The translations under genes and the position numbers were made by a program. A stretch of 64,000 nt of DNA from Allohoeflea poritis (GTDB lineage Bacteria > Pseudomonadota > Alphaproteobacteria > Rhizobiales > Rhizobiaceae). Shown one piece after another: positions 39,308 to 48,889 of this stretch (positions within the stretch are counted from its first letter, which is position 1; each line of letters starts with the position of its first letter). The notes below the pieces were generated by a model. It did no database searches, had not been told where the DNA came from, and worked only from the letters and a program-made list of their open reading frames with translations. The stretch is taken from contig NZ_JAPJZH010000004.1 in NCBI RefSeq assembly GCF_027889715.1, forward strand, positions 1 to 64,000. Reading direction: 5' to 3'.

Positions 39308-39573
39308 TTTGCTTCTCCATTTTGGTCCGCCGATACGGACCGCTTGTTGTTCGCCCCGGCTTGCCGGACCCTGCCGGCTGACCTTTTTGAACGACGCCGA
39401 CCGTTCGCCCTTTCGGGGTCCTGTCGAATGATCGTTCGGGGACTGGTTTTGCATTCGAAACCGCCACGGCATGCCCTGCCGGACGGTTCGGACGCGGCCT
39501 TATAGCGGCCATTGCGCGCGAGCGCAAGCGGCTTGTGCGCCGATTTCCGGCCGTTCCGCGTCTGTGTCGAACT

Positions 39574-40110
39574 TTATTTGGGCGCGAGAACCATCATCAT
39601 CTGCCGGCCCTCGAGCTTCGGCTCGGCTTCGACCTTTGCGATGTCGACGGTGTCTTCCTTGACTTTCTGCAACAGCTGCATGCCGAGCTGCTGGTGGGCC
39701 ATCTCGCGGCCGCGGAAACGCAGGGTCACCTTGACCTTGTCGCCGCTGTCGAAAAAGCGGTTCATCGCCTTCATCTTCACTTCGTAATCGTGGGTGTCGA
39801 TGTTGGGCCGCATCTTGATTTCCTTGACCTCGACGGTCTTCTGTTTCTTGCGGGCCTCTGCGGCTTTCTTCTGCGTCTGGTATTTGAGCTTGCCGAGATC
39901 GAGGACCTTGCAAACGGGCGGCGTGGCGTTCGGCGAGATCTCCACGAGATCAAGTCCGGCGTCCTGGGCCACGTTCAGGGCTTCTTCGATATCAACCTCA
40001 CCGTGGTTGTTCCCCTCGTCGTCGATAAGCTGCACCCGGGCGGCCCGGATGTCTGCGTTGGCGCGCGGCCCTGTATTGGTGGGTGGCGGCGCTCTGAATG
40101 GTCTGCGAAT
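39574..40110 (-). CDS. infC: Translation initiation factor IF-3 (ATT start)
   Basis: 178 aa when started at the ATT at 40110-40108. AAGGAG stands 9 nt upstream, and the frame reads (I/M)[20 protein letters not shown], the typical alphaproteobacterial IF-3 N-terminus. The next candidate, GTG at 40035, would remove the conserved first 25 residues. ATT/AUU initiation is the known infC autoregulation device: IF-3 discriminates against its own non-canonical start. N-domain [20 protein letters not shown] and C-domain [17 protein letters not shown] are complete. Confidence 0.93.
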   Translation of the reverse strand: MRRPFRAPPPTNTGPRANADIRAARVQLIDDEGNNHGEVDIEEALNVAQDAGLDLVEISPNATPPVCKVLDLGKLKYQTQKKAAEARKKQKTVEVKEIKMRPNIDTHDYEVKMKAMNRFFDSGDKVKVTLRFRGREMAHQQLGMQLLQKVKEDTVDIAKVEAEPKLEGRQMMMVLAPK

Positions 40111-40378
40111 GGCCGTAAACTCCTTGGCTGTTTCGTCTCTGGGTTCGTTTCGTCACTGGCTACGCAAATCGGCCGCACACGCCATGGACGTGTCGGCCAA
40201 AGCGGCAATGTCACCATCGCCGCCCGCAAGTCAATAGCATGACTTGCCAAAAAAATCACCAGCGATTGGCCTTCAGCCCCTGCATACGCGGTCGTTACGG
40301 TTTACGATCGGCCTCCTGGACGGTAAATCCGCGTCGGCCGGATGTACCGGCGCACAGGATCGCCAGCGGGAAAACACG

Positions 40379-41161
40379 ATGACACAAACAGCAACGCAAA
40401 TTGAAGTCGGCACCGGGGCGGAGGCCCGCAACATCGCCGTTCGGCACCGGACCGGACCGGCCGACCGGCCCGGCATCGTCTGGCTCGGCGGCTACCGATC
40501 CGACATGGCCGGGACCAAGGCCGTGGAACTTGACCGATGGGCAGGGGAACACGACCACGCCTGCACCCGCTTCGACTATTCGGGCCACGGCGAATCCGGC
40601 GGCGACTTCAAGCTGGGCACCATTTCGCGCTGGCTGGAGGAGAGCCTTGCGGTCTTTGCGCACAGCACCACCGGCCCGCAGATCCTCGTCGGATCGTCCA
40701 TGGGCGGCTGGATTGCCCTGCGCATGCTCCAGGAACTTCGGAAAACAGGCAATTCTGACCGGATCCTGGGCCTTCTTTTGCTCGCGCCTGCGCCCGATTT
40801 CACCAGCGACCTGCATGAGCCGCTGCTGACGGAGGCGCAAAGAAGCGACCTTGAGGAAAAAGGCTATTACGAGGAAGAGACGCCCTACGGGCCGGACCCG
40901 AATGTCTTCACACGCGCGCTGTTCGAGGACGGGCGCAAAAACCGGGTGATGACAGGCATGATCGAGACCGGCTGTCCGGTGCATATCATCCAGGGCATGG
41001 AGGATCCGGATGTGCCCTATTCGCACGCATTGCGGCTGATCGAGCACCTGCCGGCCGACGATGTGGTGCTGACGCTGGTGCGCGACGGCGACCACAGGCT
41101 TTCACGGTCCCAGGACATCGCGCTGCTGCTCAACGCCGCCGCGCAAATGCTGCAGGACTGA
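40379..41161 (+). CDS. Alpha/beta hydrolase
   Basis: 260 aa. Nucleophile elbow GSSMGGW (Ser), an early TRFDYSGHGESGGDF loop, and a late GDHRLSR holding the catalytic His. The probable Asp is in GMEDPDVPY. The sequence resembles short-chain serine hydrolases of the carboxylesterase/BAAT-like group; the substrate is unknown. The start at 40379 has GCGGGAA upstream. The 268-bp gap to infC holds both divergent promoters; nothing else was recognised in it. Confidence 0.85.
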   Translation: MTQTATQIEVGTGAEARNIAVRHRTGPADRPGIVWLGGYRSDMAGTKAVELDRWAGEHDHACTRFDYSGHGESGGDFKLGTISRWLEESLAVFAHSTTGPQILVGSSMGGWIALRMLQELRKTGNSDRILGLLLLAPAPDFTSDLHEPLLTEAQRSDLEEKGYYEEETPYGPDPNVFTRALFEDGRKNRVMTGMIETGCPVHIIQGMEDPDVPYSHALRLIEHLPADDVVLTLVRDGDHRLSRSQDIALLLNAAAQMLQD

Positions 41162-41295
41162 TCAAAATGCAACACTCGCCCACGGCTTTGGTAACCATAA
41201 TTCCAAGTCGGTCGGTTTGTTTGTTGACTTGAGTCCCCTTAGCCCTGTTAACTGTTTGTTAAGGATAACAAGGGCTGAACAGGGACTGGCCGTCT

Positions 41296-41913
41296 ATGAA
41301 GGGCGTGATTGTCAGAGCCATGATTGCGGGCTGCCTCGTCGCAGTATCGTCTACGCCGATCGTCATGGCGGCGCAGCCGATCGGCTCGTCCATGGTCGTG
41401 GGGGAAATCACCTCGCAGCCCATCGGGCATTATGAATTCTGCAAGCGCAACCGCGAGGAATGCCGCGGCAGCGGAACGCGTACGGCGCCGCCGCGCGTGA
41501 CCGAATTCGGCTGGACCGTGGTGCACGACGTCAATGAATCGGTCAATTACGCCGTCCTGCCCATGACCGACTACGAGATCCACGGCCGCGAAGAAGTCTG
41601 GTCCTATCCGGATGTGGTCGGCGACTGCGAGGATTACGTGTTGCTCAAGCGCGCAATGCTGATCGAGCGCGGTTTCTCGGCCTCCGATCTTCTGATCACT
41701 GTCGTCCGCAAGCCCAATGGCGAAGGGCACGCGGTACTGACGCTGCGCACCGCCGACGGCGATTTCGTGCTCGACAATCTGGAGGACGAGGTCAAGGTCT
41801 GGACGGAAACGCCCTATACCTATCTGAAGCGCCAGGCATCGTTCCATGCCGGCCGCTGGGTCGACATCGAAAATGGCGACGAACTGATGGTCGGCTCGAT
41901 CCCGGGCGAATAA
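41296..41913 (+). CDS. Periplasmic transglutaminase-like cysteine peptidase (BTLCP)
   Basis: 205 aa with signal peptide (VSSTPIVMAA cleavage region). The transglutaminase-like triad is visible: Cys in GDCEDYVLLKR, His in GEGHAVLTL, Asp in GDFVLDNLED. This is the bacterial transglutaminase-like cysteine proteinase family (BTLCP, DUF920), which in other proteobacteria includes LapG, the periplasmic protease that releases adhesins. No LapD-like partner is adjacent, so function is inference. Confidence 0.88.
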   Translation: MKGVIVRAMIAGCLVAVSSTPIVMAAQPIGSSMVVGEITSQPIGHYEFCKRNREECRGSGTRTAPPRVTEFGWTVVHDVNESVNYAVLPMTDYEIHGREEVWSYPDVVGDCEDYVLLKRAMLIERGFSASDLLITVVRKPNGEGHAVLTLRTADGDFVLDNLEDEVKVWTETPYTYLKRQASFHAGRWVDIENGDELMVGSIPGE

Positions 41914-42074
41914 GATCCATTGAGCGCGCCGTTTCCGGCGTTTTGATTATCCGGCGATATCTCCTTGCAGCTTCCGACGGTCCGACCCGCAGAATATCGG
42001 GCCGTTGATGCACCTATTGTTAATGAAAATTACGCACGATTTACCCGCAACCTTATTCCGGGCGGGGGATATAT

Positions 42075-43049
42075 ATGCGCATTTCGGAACTGCTTACGCA
42101 GAAATACCAGTTGGAACTGAAATCAATTCAACCGGATCAGAGCCTCTTCGACGCGGCGCACATCCTGTGCGCCTATAATATCGGGGCGCTGCCGGTCGTC
42201 GGGCACGGCGACAGGATACTCGGCATTCTCTCGGAGCGTGACCTGGTTCGCTCCATCGTCAAATTCCAGGACCGTTATTTCGGCAAATCCGTTGCCGACA
42301 TCATGACGACGGACGTGATCACCTGCGGGCCCAACGATCCCATGGACGATATCTACGAATTGATGGTGGAGAAGAAAATCCGCCACATGCCGGTGGTCGA
42401 GGGCGAGAAGATCCAGGCGATGCTCAGTATCCGCGACTTCGAATTCGCCCACAGGCGGCTCATGTCGCAGTCATTGGTCGACAGCCTGACGGGCGTCCCG
42501 AATTCGCAGTATCTGACCGATATTCTCGATGCGGAATTCAACCGCTACCGGCGTTTTCATACACCGCTTTCCGTCGCCGTGGTCAAGGTTGACCGCTACG
42601 ACGAGATCAGCACCGATCGCGGCGATGCCGCCTGTGACCACCTGCTGAAATGGCTGGCCGAGATCATGGTCCGCGAAACACGCGCCTATGACAGTATCGG
42701 CCGGACCGCCGAGGACCGCTTCGCGATCGTCTTTCCGAACACCGACGGCAAATCGTCTGCGCGCGCCTGCGAGCGGCTGATGCGCGCCATCAGGACAGAC
42801 CCGGCCGCGCAGGATGGCGGCGCGGACTGGAGCAGCGTCAGCATCGGCCTTGCCCAGGCCGACCGGGAGATGCGCGACGGCGAGCGGATCATGATGCTTG
42901 CCGACGAGCGCGCCGAGGCGGCAACAAAAGACGGCGGCAACTGCATCGAAGCCCCGGACGCCGGACCCGCCGACCCGGAGGACGTTCCGGCACAGACAAC
43001 GCTGCGGGCACGGCGCGAGGCGCTCGAAAACCTTTACGGTACCGACTAG
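42075..43049 (+). CDS. CBS-pair protein with degenerate GGDEF domain
   Basis: 324 aa. Two CBS repeats fill residues 8 to about 128 (SLFDAAHILCAYNIGALPVV; KSVADIMTTDVITCGPNDPMDDIYELMV). A GGDEF-fold domain follows (DSLTGVPNSQYLTDILDAEFNRYRRFHTPLSVAVVKVD is its start). The active-site loop that should read GG(D/E)EF is TAEDRF (GRTAEDRFAIVFP), so diguanylate cyclase activity is unlikely. It may bind nucleotides through the CBS pair and act as a receptor or scaffold. The TAG stop shares CTAG (43046-43049) with the convergent mbfA stop. Confidence 0.85.
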   Translation: MRISELLTQKYQLELKSIQPDQSLFDAAHILCAYNIGALPVVGHGDRILGILSERDLVRSIVKFQDRYFGKSVADIMTTDVITCGPNDPMDDIYELMVEKKIRHMPVVEGEKIQAMLSIRDFEFAHRRLMSQSLVDSLTGVPNSQYLTDILDAEFNRYRRFHTPLSVAVVKVDRYDEISTDRGDAACDHLLKWLAEIMVRETRAYDSIGRTAEDRFAIVFPNTDGKSSARACERLMRAIRTDPAAQDGGADWSSVSIGLAQADREMRDGERIMMLADERAEAATKDGGNCIEAPDAGPADPEDVPAQTTLRARREALENLYGTD

Positions 43050-44029
43050 GCTGTACCGATCAAAAGTCCGGCGGCGAATACCAGCGCGCCGCCGAGCACC
43101 ACTTGGAAAATCGCGCGCGACCAGGGCGTTTCCATGAAGCGGTGCTGGATCCAGGAGATCGCCCACAGTTCGACGAAAACCAGGGCGATGGCGATGGTCG
43201 TCGCCAGGACGAAATGCGGGATCAGATAGGGCAGCGCGTGCCCGAGACCGCCAACGGTCGTCATGATCCCGGTGGCCAGACCACGCTTGATGGGCGCGCC
43301 GCGGCCCGAGATCACCCCGTCATCGGAGGCGACTTCCGTGAAACCCATCGATATGCCGGCGCCGATGGAGGCGGCAAGGCCGACAAGGAAGGTCTGCCAG
43401 GTGTCTCCGGTGGCGAAGGCGGCGGCGAAAATCGGCGCGAGCGTCGACACCGAACCGTCCATCAGGCCGGCAAGGCCCGGCTGGATATAGGTCAGGATCA
43501 TCTGCCGCCGCTCGATGCCGGCTTCCTTCTGGCGGACATCTTCCGGTGCGTGTGTCTCGGCCAGACCATGCGCCATGGAACCGTGCTCGTGCTCCTCGGC
43601 GGCCAGGTCGCCCAGCAGCTTGCGGGTCGCCGCATCCTGTGTCTTCCGGGCTGCCTCAAGATAAAAGCGCCAGGCTTGGCGCTCCATGCGCTCGGCCTCG
43701 TCGCGAATCTTCTCGATCGACATGTTCTGCGTCAGCCACAGGGGGCGGCGTTCGATATAGCCGCGGACATGCTCGCGGCGGATCAGCGTAATGCGTTCGC
43801 CGAAGCGCTTGCGGTAGAGCTCGATCAGCCTTCGGCGATGATCGTTCTCCTCCCTTGCCATTTCCTCGAAAATCTCCGCCGATGCCGGATAGCTGTCCCG
43901 CAAGGCGTCGGCATAGGCAAGATAGATGCGGCCGTCATCCTCTTCGGACGATATCGCAAGGGCGAGGATTTCCTGTTCGCTCAGCGAAGAAAAGGAGCGG
44001 CGCACGGCTCCGGTGATACGGCTCAGCAT
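43046..44029 (-). CDS. mbfA: Membrane-bound ferritin MbfA (rubrerythrin-VIT1 fusion)
   Basis: 327 aa. Residues 1 to about 165 are a ferritin-like diiron domain with paired E and ExxH motifs (ISSEEDDGRIYLAYADAL, REENDHRRRL, ERMERQAWRFYLEA, AEEHEHGSMA). The C-terminal half is a five-helix VIT1/CCC1-type iron transporter (PGLAGLMDGSVSTLAPIFAAAF... ISMGFTEVASDDG). MbfA exports iron and protects against peroxide and iron stress in Agrobacterium and Bradyrhizobium, where Irr represses it. A perfect Irr-type box overlaps its promoter. The stop is shared with the CBS-GGDEF gene. Confidence 0.93.
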   Translation of the reverse strand: MLSRITGAVRRSFSSLSEQEILALAISSEEDDGRIYLAYADALRDSYPASAEIFEEMAREENDHRRRLIELYRKRFGERITLIRREHVRGYIERRPLWLTQNMSIEKIRDEAERMERQAWRFYLEAARKTQDAATRKLLGDLAAEEHEHGSMAHGLAETHAPEDVRQKEAGIERRQMILTYIQPGLAGLMDGSVSTLAPIFAAAFATGDTWQTFLVGLAASIGAGISMGFTEVASDDGVISGRGAPIKRGLATGIMTTVGGLGHALPYLIPHFVLATTIAIALVFVELWAISWIQHRFMETPWSRAIFQVVLGGALVFAAGLLIGTA

Positions 44030-44040
44030 GGTTGATCGTC

Positions 44041-44086
44041 CTATTTTAGAATAATTCTAAAATAGTCGGGTAGGCCGCACGGTCAA
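44041..44086 (-). promoter_or_regulatory. Irr box (ICE-type palindrome) on the mbfA promoter
   Basis: A 25-bp perfect palindrome at 44041-44065 has arms CTATTTTAGAAT and its complement around one A. It matches the iron-control-element pattern TTTAGAA-N3-TTCTAAA. On the minus strand a -35 TTGACC (44086-44081) stands 17 nt from a -10-like ATTTTA inside the palindrome. Irr bound here would block RNA polymerase. The palindrome ends 12 nt before the ATG and touches the AGGA ribosome site. Confidence 0.85.
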
Positions 44087-44206
44087 GATCGGCGATGTCG
44101 CAGCTGAATTTCGTGTGAGGTCTGTGCCCGTCGCTCTCAACAAGAGTTGTCGCGGCGCGTTGCCAAAGCCCTTGATATCGCGCGCGCGGCACCAAATAGT
44201 GGAAAT

Positions 44207-45082
44207 ATGGAGAACGACGCGAAAATCGTGACGGCCAAGGACACGCTGCTCGACAGGATCGGCCGGTTTGTCGCCGAGCGCCTGGGCTCCGAAACGTCCG
44301 GTTACGAGCCCTATACGCCGTCCGATGCCGAAACGCTGGAGCGCACGCTTCAGCCGGGCGACGTGCTCCTGGTCGAGGGAAACCAGAAAATCTCCTCGGC
44401 GATCAAATATCTGACCCAGTCGACCTGGTCGCATGCGGCAATGTTCGTCGGCGATGCCTGCGGCAATCCCAAGGAGGGAAGCGAAAGGCTGCAGCTTGTC
44501 GAAGTGGTGCTCGGCAAGGGCTGCATCGCCGTTCCCTTGAACAAATACACCACCTACAATACGCGCATCTGCCGGCCCGTGGGCCTGACCGGCGACGACC
44601 GGCGCGCCGTCGTCGAATACATGATCTCGCGCATCGGCATGAAATACGACACCAAGAACATCCTCGACATGCTGCGCTATTTCTTCCCGACACCGCCGGT
44701 GCCGGTGCGCTGGCGGCGGCGCATGCTCTCCTTCGGTTCGGGCGATCCGACCCGGGCGATCTGCTCGTCATTGCTTGCCCAGGCCTTCCAGTCGGTGCGC
44801 TATCCGATCCTGCCGGAAATTCACCGCGTGCCCGGCCATATGAGCGCGCAATCAACCTATTCGCAGCGCGAGATCCTTCATATCCGGCACCACTCGCTCT
44901 ACACGCCGCGCGATTTCGACCTCTCGCCCTATTTCCGCGTGGTCAAACCGACGCTGGAACACGGCTTCGACTACAAGCAGCTCAACTGGCACGCGCCTCA
45001 GGCGGGCGAGGACGGCGCCGACGCACAGGAAGCCGCGGCGCTGCAGGCGCACGGGCCGGAAGAAACGCAGCCGCAGGAATAG
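44207..45082 (+). CDS. YiiX/YebB-like NlpC/P60-superfamily protein
   Basis: 291 aa. Permuted papain-like cysteine peptidase fold: LQPGDVLLVEGNQKISSAIKYLTQ, catalytic-type His in STWSHAAMFVG, Glu in LVEVVLGKG, and Cys in RAICSSLLAQAFQ. These are the LRAT/YiiX arrangement (His before Cys). Members hydrolyse peptides or lipid esters; no specific activity can be assigned. The C-terminal 25 residues are acidic and low-complexity. No signal peptide, so probably cytoplasmic. Confidence 0.8.
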   Translation: MENDAKIVTAKDTLLDRIGRFVAERLGSETSGYEPYTPSDAETLERTLQPGDVLLVEGNQKISSAIKYLTQSTWSHAAMFVGDACGNPKEGSERLQLVEVVLGKGCIAVPLNKYTTYNTRICRPVGLTGDDRRAVVEYMISRIGMKYDTKNILDMLRYFFPTPPVPVRWRRRMLSFGSGDPTRAICSSLLAQAFQSVRYPILPEIHRVPGHMSAQSTYSQREILHIRHHSLYTPRDFDLSPYFRVVKPTLEHGFDYKQLNWHAPQAGEDGADAQEAAALQAHGPEETQPQE

Positions 45083-45090
45083 CGGCAGAA

Positions 45091-45879
45091 TCAGCCGGCC
45101 GGCAGCAATCCGGCCGCGCGTGCCGCCTGCACATGCGAGCGGCTGATCGGCAGCACCGCGCCGCCTTTCATTTCGACGACATAGCGTTCCTTCTCGCGCC
45201 GCGTGCGCGCCACGGCCTCGAGCGCAACCCAGTGCGAGCGGTGAACCTGCAGGCCGGGGACGGGCCGCGTCTCCGAAATCGCATCGGCAAGGCGCATCAG
45301 CACGAGCTGGCTTCCCCGGTCGGTCACGACCTCAACGTAGTGGTCCTGCATGGACAGGTGCGACAAAGGCCCGCGCAGCCCGATGGGCAGGCGCCTGAGA
45401 AGTCTCGGCGCCGCGTTTTCCGTTTCCTGCGGCAGCGCCTTGACGGCACTGCTATAGAGCCATGCCACCAGCATGCACATGCAAAAATTGAAGGCCGTGC
45501 AATAGACGAACAGGATCGCGCGGCTCTGCAGATCCTGCGGCGCACCGATATTGCCGGCCAGATTGATCAGCTCGACAACGGCATAGATCGGGATGCCGCC
45601 GATCAGGCCGGCAACGGCGTAGGCCGGCAGGACACCGAGTTTGCGGGCAGGCGTGTGTTCGGCGATCAGCCGGGCATTGAGCCATCCGACGCCGAAAGTG
45701 AGGAAGGCGGTCAGTTCCCAATACACCAGCCGGGCCAGCGGATGCATCACTTCATAGGTACCGAACGGTCCTGAAAGTCCGAGAACCAGACCGGCGGCGG
45801 CGACCACAACGGCGGTCTTCGGTGCGCTGACGAACCGCCACCATTCGCGAAGCGTGAATTGCAGGGAGCGGTCAGTCAC
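45091..45879 (-). CDS. Membrane-anchored LytTR DNA-binding regulator
   Basis: 262 aa. Four hydrophobic helices (about residues 20-45, 50-70, 80-105 and 120-145) precede a C-terminal LytTR domain: LSHLSMQDHYVEVVTDRGSQLVLMRLADAI... GLQVHRSHWVALEAV... PISRSHVQAARAAG. This is a one-component membrane regulator type common in rhizobia. The target is unknown; the divergent DUF2306 gene is 106 bp away and a reasonable candidate. Confidence 0.88.
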   Translation of the reverse strand: MTDRSLQFTLREWWRFVSAPKTAVVVAAAGLVLGLSGPFGTYEVMHPLARLVYWELTAFLTFGVGWLNARLIAEHTPARKLGVLPAYAVAGLIGGIPIYAVVELINLAGNIGAPQDLQSRAILFVYCTAFNFCMCMLVAWLYSSAVKALPQETENAAPRLLRRLPIGLRGPLSHLSMQDHYVEVVTDRGSQLVLMRLADAISETRPVPGLQVHRSHWVALEAVARTRREKERYVVEMKGGAVLPISRSHVQAARAAGLLPAG

Positions 45880-45985
45880 GAAGCATCAGGACCTTTGGCG
45901 AAACAGTGATTCAATTCACGAGTCTAGCGGGGCAAACGGCAATGGCAACCGCGCAAACCCCGTTCACGACAGGAAGGAATGTTCA

Positions 45986-46501
45986 TTGGACCCGCTGCTT
46001 CAAGCCTCGCCGGCTATCCAGATCCATGTCTATGCGGCCGTCGCCGCCACGCTTCTTGGCGTCTATGTCTTTGCCCGCCGCAAGGGCACGCGGGCGCATC
46101 GTCTGGCCGGGCGGATGTGGGTGCTCCTGATGGTGGTGGTGTGCGTGTCGTCCTTCGCCATTCACGAGCTGAACGTGTGGGGTCCCTGGAGCCCGATCCA
46201 CATCCTGTCGGTCGCCACGCTCGTCTTCCTTGCCCTGGCAATCCGCTTCGCCCGGCAAGGGCGGATCCGCAGCCACAGATGGACCATGATCTCGACCTAT
46301 GCCGGAGCCCTGCTGATCGCCGGCGCCTTCAGCTTCATGCCGGGCCGCATCATGCATGAATTCGCCGTGAATCTTTCCGCCGCCACCGTGCGGTCCGGCG
46401 GCGCGCTGCTTGCCGATTTGCCGCTCATTGCGTGGCCGCTGGCCGCAGCGCTCGCGATTGCCGGCCTGTGGCGCAACCGGGACCGCCTCTTCGGCCGCTG
46501 A
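45986..46501 (+). CDS. DUF2306 membrane protein (TTG start)
   Basis: 171 aa. The TTG at 45986 is chosen because AGGAAGGA lies 7 nt upstream and the protein begins MDPLLQASPAIQIHVYAAVAA, the family start. Four hydrophobic helices; conserved polar motifs HRLAGRMWV (after helix 1), SPIHILSVAT and RSHRWTM. DUF2306 function is unknown; the family is related to heme/quinone-type four-helix membrane proteins only by topology. Confidence 0.78.
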   Translation: MDPLLQASPAIQIHVYAAVAATLLGVYVFARRKGTRAHRLAGRMWVLLMVVVCVSSFAIHELNVWGPWSPIHILSVATLVFLALAIRFARQGRIRSHRWTMISTYAGALLIAGAFSFMPGRIMHEFAVNLSAATVRSGGALLADLPLIAWPLAAALAIAGLWRNRDRLFGR

Positions 46502-46578
46502 GGGATCTTTCGGGCGATTGCGCGCCGATGCGCGAAATGGCTTTTCACCGCCCCATGATTTGATCTATAGGGCGTGCC

Positions 46579-48399
46579 ATGACCGCATCATCCCGCATTC
46601 CGCTTTCGCGAATCCGCAATTTCTCGATTGTCGCCCATATCGACCATGGCAAGTCGACCCTTGCCGACCGCCTGATCCAGATGACCGGCGGGCTCGCCGA
46701 CCGGGAGATGTCGGACCAGCTGCTCGACAATATGGATATCGAGCGCGAGCGCGGCATCACCATCAAGGCGCAGACGGTGCGCCTGCACTACAAGGCCAGT
46801 GACGGCGAGACCTATGTCCTCAACCTAATCGACACGCCGGGCCATGTGGATTTCGCCTACGAGGTCTCGCGCAGCCTTTCGGCCTGCGAGGGATCGCTGC
46901 TCGTCGTCGACGCCAGCCAGGGGGTAGAGGCACAGACGCTCGCCAATGTCTACCAGGCGATCGACAACGACCACGAGATCGTCACCGTGCTCAACAAGGT
47001 CGACCTGCCGGCGGCCGAGCCGGAGCGGGTCAAGGAGCAGATCGAGGAAGTGATCGGGCTCGACGCGTCGGACGCCATCGAGATCTCGGCAAAGACCGGC
47101 CAGGGCATTCCCGACGTGCTGGAGGCCATCGTGCAGCGCCTGCCCGCCCCCCGCGAGGGCGATGCGGATGCGCCGCTGAAGGCGCTTCTTGTCGACAGCT
47201 GGTATGACGCCTATCTCGGCGTGATCGTGCTGGTGCGGGTGATCGACGGAGTGCTGAAAAAGGGCCAGACCATCCGCATGATGGGAACCGACGCCCGCTA
47301 CCTCATTGACCGGGTCGGCGTGATCACCCCGAAGATGGCCAATGTCGACGGGCTCGGGCCGGGCGAGATCGGTTTCATCACGGCCTCGATCAAGGAGGTG
47401 GCCGATACGCGTGTCGGCGACACCATCACCGAGGACAAGCGCCAGACGGAGAAGGCGCTGCCGGGCTTCAAGCCGGCCCAGCCGGTGGTCTTTTGCGGGC
47501 TTTTTCCCGTCGATGCCGCCGATTTCGAGGATCTGCGCAGCGCAATGGGCAAGCTGCGGCTGAACGATGCCAGCTTTTCCTTCGAAATGGAGACGTCCGC
47601 GGCGCTCGGCTTCGGTTTCCGCTGCGGCTTTCTCGGCCTGTTGCACCTGGAAATCATCCAGGAACGGCTGGAGCGCGAGTTCGACCTCGATCTGATCGCC
47701 ACCGCACCCTCGGTCGTTTACGAGCTGGTGATGACGGACGGATCCAAGCGCGAGCTGCACAATCCGGCGGACATGCCCGACGTCGTCAAGATCGCCGAGA
47801 TCCATGAGCCGTGGATCCGCGCGACGATCCTGACACCGGACGAATATCTCGGCCCGATCCTCAAACTGTGCCAGGATCGGCGCGGCATCCAGGTGGAGCT
47901 GACCTATGTCGGCGCGCGGGCGATGCTGACCTACGACCTGCCGCTCAACGAGGTGGTGTTCGACTTCTACGACCGGCTGAAATCGATCTCCAAGGGCTAC
48001 GCCTCCTTCGACTACCAGATCACGGAACTGAGGACCGGCGACCTCGTCAAGATGCAGATCCTGGTCAATGGCGAGCCGGTCGACGCGCTGTCGATGATGG
48101 TGCACCGGGCGGCGGCGGAAAAGCGCGGCCGGGAAATGTGTGAAAAGCTCAAGGACCTCATCCCGCGGCACATGTTCAAGATTCCCATCCAGGCGGCCAT
48201 CGGAGGCTCGATCATCGCACGCGAGACGATCTCGGCGCTGCGCAAGGACGTGACCGCGAAATGCTATGGCGGCGACGCGACCCGCAAGCGCAAGCTCCTT
48301 GAAAAGCAGAAGGCCGGCAAGAAGCGCATGCGCCAGTTCGGCAAGGTGGACATCCCCCAGGAAGCCTTTATCGCGGCACTGAAAATGAAGGATGATTGA
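46579..48399 (+). CDS. lepA: Elongation factor 4 (LepA)
   Basis: 606 aa translational GTPase that back-translocates stalled ribosomes or aids 30S biogenesis. G1 [14 protein letters not shown], switch region [16 protein letters not shown]3 DTPGHVDF, G4 [11 protein letters not shown] and G5 SAKTGQG are intact. The LepA-specific C-terminal domain closes with [32 protein letters not shown], given as adjoining pieces. Complete, single-gene. Confidence 0.98.
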   Translation: MTASSRIPLSRIRNFSIVAHIDHGKSTLADRLIQMTGGLADREMSDQLLDNMDIERERGITIKAQTVRLHYKASDGETYVLNLIDTPGHVDFAYEVSRSLSACEGSLLVVDASQGVEAQTLANVYQAIDNDHEIVTVLNKVDLPAAEPERVKEQIEEVIGLDASDAIEISAKTGQGIPDVLEAIVQRLPAPREGDADAPLKALLVDSWYDAYLGVIVLVRVIDGVLKKGQTIRMMGTDARYLIDRVGVITPKMANVDGLGPGEIGFITASIKEVADTRVGDTITEDKRQTEKALPGFKPAQPVVFCGLFPVDAADFEDLRSAMGKLRLNDASFSFEMETSAALGFGFRCGFLGLLHLEIIQERLEREFDLDLIATAPSVVYELVMTDGSKRELHNPADMPDVVKIAEIHEPWIRATILTPDEYLGPILKLCQDRRGIQVELTYVGARAMLTYDLPLNEVVFDFYDRLKSISKGYASFDYQITELRTGDLVKMQILVNGEPVDALSMMVHRAAAEKRGREMCEKLKDLIPRHMFKIPIQAAIGGSIIARETISALRKDVTAKCYGGDATRKRKLLEKQKAGKKRMRQFGKVDIPQEAFIAALKMKDD

Positions 48400-48420
48400 G
48401 GGCTCTTTTTGTCCTCACGG

Positions 48421-48740
48421 TTGAGCGCGGCTTCGCCGCTAACCTCCGGACGGGGCGCCGCATAAGCGGCGGCACGCAGTCGCGTGCGTTTGGTGGTTTG
48501 CTTTAGCATACGCATGAGCGGGCCTTCGGATGGCTGGGTTGTTTCCACTCACGCGCCGTACCAGTCATCAAAGATGGCAATTTTATTTTGCGCTCACGCA
48601 TGAGCGGCCCTTCGGGCCTATGCTCCGCGAGGGCGGGCCACTGGGCCCGACGCGCAGTCGCGCTTGCGGTGCTTCGCACCGAAATCTCTTACCTCGATAA
48701 TCTTGCAAGGGAAAAGGACCCGAAGCGCGGAGCGCTTCGC
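48421..48740. repeat. Array of structured intergenic repeats (hairpins)
   Basis: In the 541-bp gap after lepA, two copies of one element can be aligned: 48423-48488 and 48602-48668. Each has GAGC, a 5-bp hairpin with a TTC loop, TA-CTCCG, a second GC hairpin, and GCAGTCGCG. Stem sequences differ but stay paired (GCGGC/GCCGC versus GGCCC/GGGCC; GCCGC/GCGGC versus CGGGCC/GGCCCG). A partial copy lies at 48510-48529. Further hairpins are at 48667-48681 and 48721-48739 (CGAAGCGC/GCGCTTCG). No reading frame is convincing here. Confidence 0.7.
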
Positions 48741-48814
48741 AAGGCCGACCGGCCGTCGCCGCTTTTGCGGCGCGCCCGCGCAGGCCAGCCGCGCAGCGGC
48801 GGTACGGCCGTGAG

Positions 48815-48859
48815 CGCCAAAAACGAGAAACCCCCGCCATGGAAAACCATAGCGGGGGT
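48815..48859 (-). terminator. Intrinsic terminator of the EF-hand gene
   Basis: On the minus strand ACCCCCGCTATGG pairs with CCATGGCGGGGGT (one G-T pair) around a TTTT loop. It is followed by TTCTCGTTTTT. It lies about 80 nt downstream of the EF-hand gene in its direction. Confidence 0.75.
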
Positions 48860-48889
48860 CCCGGCAAAAGCGCCGGTCAGCCAGTTGCA

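Noticed and set aside
46825-48171. Long open frame antisense to lepA (448 codons)
   Set aside because: GC-rich third positions of lepA keep the reverse frame open; it has no motif and lepA is certain.
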